A DNA stretch of 64,000 bases from NCBI GenBank assembly GCA_963793845.1, contig CAWCBG010000014.1, positions 62,001 to 126,000 on the forward strand, given 5' to 3'. Shown here in pieces: positions 37,876-45,576 of this stretch. The stretch comes from CAWCBG01 sp963793845 (GTDB lineage Bacteria > Acidobacteriota > Terriglobia > Terriglobales > Acidobacteriaceae). Every line of letters starts with the position of its first letter. Position 1 is the first letter of the stretch. The notes under the pieces are model-generated. The model was not told where the DNA came from. It searched no databases and saw nothing but the letters and a program-made list of their open reading frames with translations. The translations under genes and the position numbers were made by a program.

Positions 37876-39771
37876 TTACTGAGGAATTACCAGCAGCGCT
37901 CCGGCGCGTAGATTAGCGGCCATCTTGGGGTTCTCGCGCTTGAGAGCATCGACTGTGGTGTTGTAAGACTCGGCGATGCTCGACAGGGTCTCACCCTTCT
38001 TCACCTTGTGGTACCTGGCGGACTTGCTGTCTGCCTTGCCTTTGCTGGTCTTGCTACCGGAAGGAGCACTCTTCTTGGAGGAAGCGACCTCGGTCCCCGT
38101 TGTGCCGGAAGTGGGTTTGTAAATCACCAGGGTGCGTCCCACAGTCAGGGCTGTCCCTCGCAAGTGATTCCATTTGCGGAGTTTATCGACCGGAACCTCG
38201 AAGTCGTCAGCCACCGAGTACTGCGTGTCTCCCTTGCGCACTTTGTAATGGGTAGCGTGTTTGGAAAATGCAGTGGTCTCCCCGCCCTGGCGGCCGGGCG
38301 CGACGGGAATAATCAATTTGGCGCCGGCTTTCAAATCCGCGTCCGAAAGGCTGTTGGCCTCAGCGATCGCAGAAGTGGAAGTGTGATACTTCTTGGCCAC
38401 CGAAGCCAGAGTGTCGCCGGACTCTACCCGGTGGTAGCGCCACCAGGTGCGCATGTCGAGAGGAATGGCTGCAATTGCGGCCTGGTACCGGTCCGCGCTT
38501 CCGGCGGGGAGATTGAGCGTGAACCTCTGATCCTTGGGCGTCGTCATCCGCAGCAAGCTGGGATTCAACTCCTGCAGGTAGTTGACTGAAGTGTCCACGC
38601 ATTCGGCCACCAGCCGGAGATCGACAGGATAATCCAATGTAACGTGATCGACTTTAACCGGGGACTCGGGAACAACGTTCTCCAGGTTATATTGTGTCGG
38701 ATTCTTTGCCATGATGGTCACGGCAAGAATGATGGGCACGTAGTTGCGCGTCTCTTGGGGTAGTACTCCGCGCTTGTAGAGTTCCCAGAAATCGGCATAC
38801 CCGGTTCGTTCGACAGCGCGCTGTACCGTGCCCGCGCCGGAGTTGTACGCAGCCATCGCCAGATACCAATCGCCAAACTGGTTGTAGAGATCCTTCAGAT
38901 AGCGCGCCGCCGCTCGGGTTGCCATTTCGGGATCCTGCCGCTCATCGACCCACCAGTTACGCTCCAGGCCATAGGGAGTAGCGGAGCCGGCCATGAACTG
39001 CCACATGCCTCGCGCGCCGGCGCGGGACAGCGCCAGCGGCTGAAAGCCTGATTCGGCCTGCGCCAGGTAGGTCAGATCCAGCGGAACACCCTCCTGTTTC
39101 AGGATCTGTGTGATCATGTCGCGATAGCGCCCCGAGCGCGCCAGCGCGTGCTCCAGCGTCGCGTGTCCGCGTGGGCTGGAGAAATAGTTGATGAACATCG
39201 CGACCTGATCGTTGAGCACCAGGGGAAGGTCGGACTTGGTGACCTTGATCTCAGCTTCGGCCTTGGCTTTTACGTTGGGATCGACGGGGAAGGTGACATC
39301 GTTGGCTTCGTCGATGGGCGCCGGTTCAGACTGCGGTTCGGTGAACCCATCGCCTTGTCTCAGGGCTTGCAACTCGAGTTCGTGAACTGCCTCGATGATC
39401 TTCTCGAACTCGTGCTCCAGCCGATCATCGTTGCGAATGTCCAGGTTGCTCGAAACCAGGGTGTTGAACGCCTGATCGAAATCGCTCTTGGCGGCCTCGA
39501 GATGGCCCGCCTGATAGTTGGCCTGTCCGGCGGCGTATTGCCGCTCGGCCGCAGCGATAAGGGCGTCAGCCGGGTCGGACTTAGTAGAGTCGTTTTCCGG
39601 GGTCTTCGGTGTCGGCTGGGCCTGCGCGGTGGTGACCGGCGAAGTTACCGTTGGAGCATTGGCCTGCGTAGGAGGGGTTGCGGCCGTCTTTTTTGGCTGG
39701 GTGGTCTCGCATCCGGCCATGAACCCTATGGCCAGCACCGCAACCGATAGCACAACCTGCCGCAACGTCAT
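37876..39771 (-). CDS. mltD: MltD-like membrane-bound lytic transglycosylase with three LysM domains
   Basis: Protein of 631 residues with a lipoprotein signal (FMAGC). A Pro/Thr-rich linker follows, then an SLT domain with the catalytic Glu in QAESGFQPLALSRAGARGMW and the AAYNSGAGTVQRA motif. Three LysM units are recognised (YHRVESGDTLASVAKKYH, HYKVRKGDTQYSVADDF, YHKVKKGETLSSIAESY). It cuts peptidoglycan glycan strands in the periplasm. The start ATG has AGAAGG close upstream. Confidence 0.94.
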   Translation of the reverse strand: MTLRQVVLSVAVLAIGFMAGCETTQPKKTAATPPTQANAPTVTSPVTTAQAQPTPKTPENDSTKSDPADALIAAAERQYAAGQANYQAGHLEAAKSDFDQAFNTLVSSNLDIRNDDRLEHEFEKIIEAVHELELQALRQGDGFTEPQSEPAPIDEANDVTFPVDPNVKAKAEAEIKVTKSDLPLVLNDQVAMFINYFSSPRGHATLEHALARSGRYRDMITQILKQEGVPLDLTYLAQAESGFQPLALSRAGARGMWQFMAGSATPYGLERNWWVDERQDPEMATRAAARYLKDLYNQFGDWYLAMAAYNSGAGTVQRAVERTGYADFWELYKRGVLPQETRNYVPIILAVTIMAKNPTQYNLENVVPESPVKVDHVTLDYPVDLRLVAECVDTSVNYLQELNPSLLRMTTPKDQRFTLNLPAGSADRYQAAIAAIPLDMRTWWRYHRVESGDTLASVAKKYHTSTSAIAEANSLSDADLKAGAKLIIPVAPGRQGGETTAFSKHATHYKVRKGDTQYSVADDFEVPVDKLRKWNHLRGTALTVGRTLVIYKPTSGTTGTEVASSKKSAPSGSKTSKGKADSKSARYHKVKKGETLSSIAESYNTTVDALKRENPKMAANLRAGALLVIPQ

Positions 39772-39948
39772 CCTTCTGCAATACTCCGGTGCTACTACTC
39801 TGCAAGTAATGGTGGACGGGTGATGTTACTACGCTGCCGTTTTGGGGGTCAAACAATCGTGACTAACTGCTGTTCGTTCAATCATTTGACGGCGAACGAC
39901 AGCTTTGGTTTGCCCGCTCTGAACAGCTTCTGCCCGCCCCCAACTTAC

Positions 39949-40239
39949 CTAAAGAGCCTCTCCCTTGGCCGACTGTCCCGGAAGCAGAAACGTCTTGGGA
40001 AACTTGCCTTCGCCGCAGAGTTTGAACGAGCTGAAGTCCTTATACCAGAGGCCTTCCGGCACTTCAGGCCTAGACTCCATCCAAAGCCGCAATTGATTGA
40101 GATCGGTGAGACTGATATTACGGTCATGCATGCGCTCAACCAAATGATCGCGAATCGCGGCAGGCAGCCTGGACCAGCGCTCAACCAAATGATCGCGAAT
40201 CGCGGCAGGCAGCCTGGACCAGGTTTCAATCTGGGGCAT
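39949..40239 (-). CDS. Small protein with in-frame 15-residue duplication, paired with RHH protein
   Basis: Protein of 96 residues whose ATG overlaps the stop of the ribbon-helix-helix gene (TAATG). The N-terminus carries WSRLPAAIRDHLVER twice in a row because of an exact 45-base duplication. The rest (LNQLRLWMESRPEVPEG, WYKDFSSFKLCGEGKFPKTFLL) looks like a small alpha/beta domain. Its genetic layout is that of a toxin or partner in a two-gene module. I do not recognise the family. Confidence 0.72.
   Translation of the reverse strand: MPQIETWSRLPAAIRDHLVERWSRLPAAIRDHLVERMHDRNISLTDLNQLRLWMESRPEVPEGLWYKDFSSFKLCGEGKFPKTFLLPGQSAKGEAL
40132..40221. repeat. Exact 45-bp direct repeat, two copies
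   Basis: Bases 40132-40176 and 40177-40221 are identical (starting GCGCTCAACCAAATGATCGC). As 45 is a multiple of three the frame of the gene is kept. The perfect identity points to a recent event or an assembly artefact. Confidence 0.95.
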
Positions 40240-40508
40240 TATTCACCGAAAACAAACCGCCCCATCTTTTCTCCCAGTCGCTTTACCTCGTCCGGATCAC
40301 TTGCGGCCCGGAAACGTTCAGCCAGTTCGAAGAAAGCGGCTTCCTTTTGCTTCTGAGCTTCGATCCCCTGCTCGATCAACTCAACCAGGATGCGATTGTC
40401 GCTGAGCCGGCGTTTCTTCGCCATCGTCTCAACCTGCTTCCCTACCTCAAGGGGCAACGTTACGCTTCGCCGGATACGCTTTGCCGATGTTCGTTTTGTC
40501 GTCGCCAT
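40239..40508 (-). CDS. Ribbon-helix-helix DNA-binding protein, antitoxin-like
   Basis: Protein of 89 residues from ATG 40508 (a longer frame begins at 40526). RRSVTLPLEVGKQVETMAK is a ribbon-helix-helix strand and first helix, followed by LSDNRILVELIEQGIEAQK. A charged C-terminal helix follows. It resembles CopG/Arc-type antitoxins that bind their own promoter. It overlaps the next gene by one base. Confidence 0.82.
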   Translation of the reverse strand: MATTKRTSAKRIRRSVTLPLEVGKQVETMAKKRRLSDNRILVELIEQGIEAQKQKEAAFFELAERFRAASDPDEVKRLGEKMGRFVFGE

Positions 40509-40547
40509 AGCACCAGTATACACCATTTTGGTGCGTCGAAGATTTGC

Positions 40548-41735
40548 CTACGCCCGCGCCAAAGCCTGCTTTAAATCGGCCATCAGATCGCCAGTGTCTT
40601 CAATTCCGACTGACAGGCGAATGGTGGCGGGCGACACCCCGAGCAACTTCAACTGGCGGGCGGTGAGGCCAACATGCGATGACAGCGCGGGATAAGACAC
40701 GGTAGACTCCACGCCTCCCAGACTGGTGGCGAGGTACCAGAGCTTCAACCTGTCGATGAAGCGCTCGGCCTCGCGCTCGCCTCCGCGGATATCGAACGAG
40801 ACCATCATGCCGAAGTCTTTCATCTGGCGGCGTGCCAAGTCGTGGGCATCATGGTCCTCGAAGCCGGGATAAAAGACGTGCGCGACCTTGGCGTGAGCGC
40901 GCAGGAACTCAGCGATCTTCGCGGCGTTTCGGCAGGCTCGCTCGACGCGCACGTCGAGCGTCTTCAGGCCGCGCAGCAGCAGGTAAGCGCAGCCGGGATC
41001 GAGACAGCCACCGGTGAGGATCATCATCTGGCGGGCGGCGTCCATCCACTTCTTCGAGCCGGCCAGCACGCCCGCGGTGAGGTCGCTGTGACCGCCAAGA
41101 TACTTCGTTGCCGAGTGCAAGACAATGTCAGCACCTAGCGCGAGCGGCTTCTGCAGAATCGGCGTTGCGAACGTGTTATCTACGACGACGCAAGCCTTAT
41201 GCTTGTGCCCGATCGCGGCGAGCGCTGCCAGATCGACGCAGCGGACGATGGGATTCGTAGGCGTCTCCAGGAACAGCATGCGTGTCTTGCGGTTAAAGTA
41301 GCGGTTAAGGTTCTTCAGGTCGCCGTAAGGGACAAAGCGCGTCTGGATGCCGCAGCGCGAGAGAACCTGCTCGAACATCTTCACCGTGCCACCATAGACG
41401 TCGAGCATGGAGACCACTTCATCTCCGGCCTTGCATGCCATCAGGGTCGCGACCATCTCCGCGGCCATTCCGCTGGAGGTAGCGACCGCAGCCTCCGCCC
41501 CTTCGAGAGCCGCGATTTTGGCCTCGGCGGCGGCGACGGTAGGATTGCCGTAGCGCGAGTAAAGAAAGACGTCGCGCTCGCCAGCAGCATAGCGGCGAAG
41601 GTCGTCTACCTTGGGCACTACGAACACGGAGGTCTGCGCGATCGGAGTCGTGATGGGAACCGCCTGTCCGTGCCGGTCTTCGCCGGAGTGAACGGTGCGG
41701 GTGGCGTCGGCATGAGCCGCAGGTTTCGATTTCAT
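40548..41735 (-). CDS. Cys/Met-metabolism PLP enzyme (cystathionine gamma-synthase/lyase type)
   Basis: Protein of 395 residues. VFLYSRYGNPT and SSGMAAEMVA bind the cofactor, SATKYLGGHSD carries the catalytic lysine, and SLGGVESTVSYPA is the family C-terminal motif. It performs trans-sulfuration between cysteine, homocysteine and cystathionine, or methionine gamma-lysis. The sequence alone does not settle which. No other methionine gene is adjacent. Confidence 0.92.
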   Translation of the reverse strand: MKSKPAAHADATRTVHSGEDRHGQAVPITTPIAQTSVFVVPKVDDLRRYAAGERDVFLYSRYGNPTVAAAEAKIAALEGAEAAVATSSGMAAEMVATLMACKAGDEVVSMLDVYGGTVKMFEQVLSRCGIQTRFVPYGDLKNLNRYFNRKTRMLFLETPTNPIVRCVDLAALAAIGHKHKACVVVDNTFATPILQKPLALGADIVLHSATKYLGGHSDLTAGVLAGSKKWMDAARQMMILTGGCLDPGCAYLLLRGLKTLDVRVERACRNAAKIAEFLRAHAKVAHVFYPGFEDHDAHDLARRQMKDFGMMVSFDIRGGEREAERFIDRLKLWYLATSLGGVESTVSYPALSSHVGLTARQLKLLGVSPATIRLSVGIEDTGDLMADLKQALARA

Positions 41736-41857
41736 GACGCGTTCCTTCGAACGAGTCTACGTGCTGGGAAAGTTGCAGTCGAGTGGGGCACGACCACGCC
41801 GATTTTGATCCTTGTTTGTGTAAGTGAGTGTTCGATACGATAGCGGGGGAGATACAC

Positions 41858-42088
41858 ATGGACCTGAACTGGTCAGAATGCCCCGCCATCGAAAGTGTGC
41901 CCGGAAAGGTTAGTGGCGCGTGGGTCTTCCGTGGAACGCGCATCCCTGTCTCTGCAGTGTTCGAAAACCTCGAAGATGGTCTTACGATCGATGACATCGT
42001 GGAGATGTTCGATGGCCTTACACGGGAACAAGTCCGTGCTGTGCTTGACTTCGCCGCGCACAGTCTGGAAGGCTCCACGGCGCGTTGA
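41858..42088 (+). CDS. DUF433 antitoxin-like protein
   Basis: Protein of 76 residues from ATG 41858, preceded by GGGGGAG. CPAIESVPGKVSGAWVFRG and TRIPVSAVFENLEDG with TIDDIVEMF are the DUF433 hallmarks, a helix-turn-helix-like fold used by antitoxins. Its stop overlaps the next start by one base. Confidence 0.9.
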   Translation: MDLNWSECPAIESVPGKVSGAWVFRGTRIPVSAVFENLEDGLTIDDIVEMFDGLTREQVRAVLDFAAHSLEGSTAR

Positions 42089-42423
42089 TGAAAATTCTCT
42101 TCTACCAGGGAACTCCCATCGGAATTCGGGACGTGCTGACTCAACACACGGTGAAAATCGCTTACGAGCAAGGTTGGGCTACCCTGCTCAATGGAGAACT
42201 GCTGAACGCTGCCGAACAGGCGGGATTCGATCTTTTTCTTACGACTGACAAGAATCTGGTGTACCAGCAGAATTTGAGCAGGCGCACGATCGCAATCGTG
42301 GTGCTGAGCAGAAGCAGATGGAGCCTCATCAGACCGATGCTTCCGCGAATCGCTGAGGTAGTGAATTCTGCCGCGCCAGGGAGCTATGCGCTCATCGAAG
42401 TATCAGATTCTTCAATGCTCTAG
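42088..42423 (+). CDS. DUF5615 PIN-like toxin
   Basis: Protein of 111 residues starting at ATG 42088 directly on the preceding stop (TGATG). FDLFLTTDKNLVYQQNL is the conserved DUF5615 acidic motif of this PIN-like family. The N-terminal KILFYQGTPIGIRDVL replaces the usual FLIDENLP, losing the first acidic residue, so the nuclease centre may be weakened. It pairs with the DUF433 protein. Confidence 0.88.
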   Translation: MKILFYQGTPIGIRDVLTQHTVKIAYEQGWATLLNGELLNAAEQAGFDLFLTTDKNLVYQQNLSRRTIAIVVLSRSRWSLIRPMLPRIAEVVNSAAPGSYALIEVSDSSML

Positions 42424-42544
42424 TGCGATCAGGAGTCGGCCTGTCCACCGCCACTTTTGATGTCGCTGGATCCTGGTGACCTCTAGCCCGTCGCTCGCAG
42501 TTGGCAATATTTCGCACTGCATTGAGCCTTCCTACCTCTGTGCT

Positions 42545-43069
42545 TCATTCCGCCGCCAGCGATGATGTGCAATGCGGACATCGCGTAGCTTTTACTGCAA
42601 CGGCCGAAAAACAGAAGGGGCACTCTTTCGTCGCGACGATCGGAGCCGTCTCTGCGCTCTTAAGCCGATTCACCTGGCGAATGAGCAGGAACACCACGAA
42701 CGCAACAATCACGAAATCCGAAGCGGCATTGAGAAAGATGCCGTAATTGATGGTGGCCGCTCCTGCGGCTTTCGCCTCGGCAAGCGTGGCATAAGCATGT
42801 CCGGAAAGGTTGACGAATTTGTTGGAGAAATCCGAGTGGCCTGAGATAAGGCCGATTGGCGGCATTAGAATGTCCGAGACGAACGAGCTGACAACCCTGC
42901 CAAAGGCTGCGCCGACGATGATGCCTACCGCCATATCGAGCATGCTGCCATGCATCGCAAACTCCCGGAACTCACCTAGCATTCCGCCTTTTTTGCCGAG
43001 TAGCGCTTTCGGGCTACCCAGGTGAGCCATGCCGAGGTGAGTGAGAATCGGGTCGTTTCCAGCCGCCAT
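42545..43069 (-). CDS. mscL: Large-conductance mechanosensitive channel MscL with C-terminal zinc ribbon
   Basis: Protein of 174 residues. GEFREFAMHGSMLDMAVGIIVGAAFG is the N-terminal helix and TM1 of MscL (quoted here as GEFREFAMHG then DMAVGIIVGAAFG). TM2 is near FVIVAFVVFLLIRQVN. Two features are unusual: a 29-residue extension before the canonical start, and a C-terminal zinc ribbon CPFC...CPHC in place of the plain helical bundle. The start at 43069 is chosen because GGAGG lies seven bases upstream; the canonical-looking ATG at 42982 has none. It would release solutes on osmotic downshock. Confidence 0.93.
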   Translation of the reverse strand: MAAGNDPILTHLGMAHLGSPKALLGKKGGMLGEFREFAMHGSMLDMAVGIIVGAAFGRVVSSFVSDILMPPIGLISGHSDFSNKFVNLSGHAYATLAEAKAAGAATINYGIFLNAASDFVIVAFVVFLLIRQVNRLKSAETAPIVATKECPFCFSAVAVKATRCPHCTSSLAAE

Positions 43070-43311
43070 AAGGACACCTCCGTACGCATGCAGCATGCGC
43101 TCGCCGCTGTGGAGCTTGTCAAGTGAGAGCGGCGTTCGCTTTCCTGTATCGTGCTTGCGAAGCGTCAACTCACTGGAAGAAACTGGAGTCGAACGGCGAT
43201 GCCAAACCGCCATTTGTTCCTCTGTCAAGAAACGACTAGAAAATAATTGGAAGGATCTCTCCCATTTCCTGCAATGTAGATCAGATGCGAGGATGAGGGC
43301 CGGGCAGACGA

Positions 43312-43884
43312 ATGGCACAAACGCCAAACGATGATCAAGAGTTGCTCCGGCAGCTCGCCAAGGGGAACCAGGCGGCGTTCAACGCCTGTTACGAACGCTA
43401 CGAGGGTCCCATCTACCGATTTGCGTGGCATATGAGTGGAAATCAGGCCAATGCGGAAGAGGTCACCCAGGAGGTTTTCCTGCGGCTGATCGACAGCCCA
43501 CGGAAGTACGATCCGGCGAAAGGATCGTTAGCGGGATACCTATTTGGAATTGCGCGGAACGTAATGCGCCGGCAACGGGAGGCTACTCGCCTCGATCTGC
43601 CGCTCGACGACGAGATGCTGGATAGCGACGATGCTGCGCTGGCAATCGAGCCGGACGTTCTGGCGGAGATGGATCGACAAGAGAAGCTCGGTCTGATGCA
43701 CAAGTCCGTGCTGGCGCTGCCTGAGCCTTATCGTGAGGCGCTGGTCCTGTGCGATCTGGAGGAAATGAGCTATCCGGAAGCGGCGGCCATATTGAAGTGT
43801 CCGCCTGGAACCGTGGCCTCACGGCTGCACCGCGCCCGGGCCATGCTCAAAGCGCGGCTGAACAAGATGAGGTGTGTGCGATGA
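43312..43884 (+). CDS. ECF-family RNA polymerase sigma factor
   Basis: Protein of 190 residues. Region 2 is IYRFAWHMSGNQANAEEVTQ and then EVFLRLI; region 4 is LPEPYREALVLCDLEEMSY with AAAILKCPPGTVASRLHRAR. It is closest to SigE/RpoE-type ECF factors. Its stop overlaps the start of the membrane protein gene (ATGA), the usual place for an anti-sigma factor. Confidence 0.93.
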   Translation: MAQTPNDDQELLRQLAKGNQAAFNACYERYEGPIYRFAWHMSGNQANAEEVTQEVFLRLIDSPRKYDPAKGSLAGYLFGIARNVMRRQREATRLDLPLDDEMLDSDDAALAIEPDVLAEMDRQEKLGLMHKSVLALPEPYREALVLCDLEEMSYPEAAAILKCPPGTVASRLHRARAMLKARLNKMRCVR

Positions 43885-44487
43885 ATTCGTCTGACGAAAT
43901 TCTTTCGGAAGCCTTGCGCGAGCTGGCTGCCGACTCGCCTCGCGGCGCTCCTGCGGAAGTTGGCATCAGGGTCAAGGGCGCGTTTGCGCTCCATCATGCG
44001 CGGCGTCGCCGGAACCGCATCGCATTTGCTGTGGGCGTGGCAGCCTGCCTGCTGATTTCTTTCGCGTGGTTGCGTGTCGGCAAACTATCTCATGTCGAAT
44101 ACGATTGCGAACCAGGCGCAGGAAGCCGCTCGACCCTCGGCGGCGGTCCCCGCTCCGGTTGCACACGCTGGCGGGAGTCCCGCGGTGGCGGTTGAGCCCA
44201 AGAGGGTACCCGCGAAAGCCGCGGCGAAGACTCACCAAGCCACTCGTTCCGAGCCGCCGGTTGCCATGGCCTCCGGAGACTTTGTTGCCCTGCCGACGTT
44301 CGATCCGGCGATCCCGCTTGGCCAGTCACGCATGGTGCGGCTGGATATGCCTGGCTCTGACCTGCAATTGATTGGCTATCCGGTAAACGAACAACTGCTA
44401 GAGCGGCGTGTCCTCACCGACGTACTGGTGGGGCAGGACGGAGTCCCTTACGCCGTCAGATTGGTTCAGACCCAAAGCACCCGATAA
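43881..44487 (+). CDS. Putative anti-sigma membrane protein (frameshifted)
   Basis: The N-terminal 70 residues are cytoplasmic and charged (SSDEILSEALRELAADSP, then LHHARRRRNR), followed by one membrane helix (IAFAVGVAACLLISFAWL). The frame then becomes unlike protein and stops at 44195. Another frame from about 44070 continues with an Ala/Pro-rich linker and a compact domain (LIGYPVNEQLLERRVLTDVL) to 44487. One extra base near 44066-44072 explains this. It would be a single-pass regulator of the sigma factor with a periplasmic sensor domain. No zinc-finger motif is visible. Confidence 0.7.
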
Positions 44488-44515
44488 CCCAGGCACTCAA
44501 TAAGGAGCGTTATCC

Positions 44516-45469
44516 ATGAAAAAAGTTGTCGTCCTGATCGCAAGCAGTCTTCTGTTGTGCGCCTTCGCCGTGGGGCAGGGCGTTCCCGCCGCACCTGGAC
44601 CCGATGCCATGTTCATGCAGCAGCTTCCACCGGCTGGAGCGGCCACCGCCGGGGCGCCGCCCAACGTGTTCTTCCGCTCGCAGACGCTTGCCGACGGCAA
44701 AGTCAGCACTGGCTATTTCGCCATCGCCGACTTCAGCAAACCGGTATTGGGCGCTCCTTATAGTGCCACCGCCACGACAGAAACCATCCAGGTTCTTGCC
44801 GATGGCAATCGCATCGTGAATAAGACCGAGTCGCTGCTCTATCGCGATAGCCAAGGGCGAACCCGGCGGCAGGAAAGCATCAGCAACATTGGCCCGCTGG
44901 CGACCAATGCGCCTAAAATGGCGTTCATCATGGATCCGGTTGCCAAGGTCAATTACATTCTTGACCTGAACAACCAGACAGCGCGGGTCATGAAAATTCC
45001 CGAGGGCGCTCCCGGCAGTGCCGCATTTGCGAGCGGGGCCGGACCGGGACCTGTAGTGATAGCCCGCCAGCAGGCTGGCCCCGGTATGGCGACCATGAAC
45101 GTCGAAAAGAGAGTCATCGTCTCCGGCAGCAATCCCGGCGTGGAGCAGAGAATCTGGGTTGATTCCTCCAACGATCCAAGCCAGATCAAGACCGAATCGC
45201 TGGGCACGCAGGTGATCGAAGGAGTGACGGCTGAGGGAACGCGCACCACGCACACCATTCCGGCAGGACAGATCGGCAACGAACGTCCGTTGGAAATTAC
45301 TTCGGAGGTGTGGACCTCACCCGATCTGCAGATGGTGATCCTGAGCAAGCGCAATGATCCGCGCTTCGGCGAAACGGATTATCGCCTAACCGACATCAAG
45401 CGGGGCGATCCCGACCCGTCGCTGTTCCAGGTGCCAAGCAACTTCACTGTCAAGAATGCCGGCAACTGA
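44516..45469 (+). CDS. Secreted protein of unknown function downstream of sigma/anti-sigma pair
   Basis: Protein of 317 residues with a cleavable signal peptide (MKKVVVLIASSLLLCAFAVGQG) and AAGGAG before the ATG. The body is beta-rich, with VLADGNRIVNKTESLLYRD, MDPVAKVNYILDLN and SEVWTSPDLQMVILSK. The last part resembles lipoprotein-localisation-like or MucB/RseB-like strands, but the match is weak. Its position makes it a likely target or periplasmic partner of the sigma system. Confidence 0.8.
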   Translation: MKKVVVLIASSLLLCAFAVGQGVPAAPGPDAMFMQQLPPAGAATAGAPPNVFFRSQTLADGKVSTGYFAIADFSKPVLGAPYSATATTETIQVLADGNRIVNKTESLLYRDSQGRTRRQESISNIGPLATNAPKMAFIMDPVAKVNYILDLNNQTARVMKIPEGAPGSAAFASGAGPGPVVIARQQAGPGMATMNVEKRVIVSGSNPGVEQRIWVDSSNDPSQIKTESLGTQVIEGVTAEGTRTTHTIPAGQIGNERPLEITSEVWTSPDLQMVILSKRNDPRFGETDYRLTDIKRGDPDPSLFQVPSNFTVKNAGN

Positions 45470-45519
45470 GTAACTGGTGATCGAGATAAACGAATAGGTT
45501 CGCCCATCGAACCCTTCGC

Positions 45520-45550
45520 AATAAAACGGCGCTCTCCGAAGAGAGCGCCG
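45520..45550 (-). terminator. Rho-independent terminator of the TonB-dependent receptor gene
   Basis: On the minus strand a perfect ten-base stem CGGCGCTCTC/GAGAGCGCCG with a UUCG-type tetraloop is followed by TTTTAT. It lies 27 bases past the receptor stop. Confidence 0.85.
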
Positions 45551-45576
45551 CACCTTTCTCAAAGACACCGAAAAGA

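Noticed and set aside
45498..45514. Hairpin GGTTCG/CGAACC as part of a tRNA
   Set aside because: No acceptor stem or anticodon arm can be built around it.
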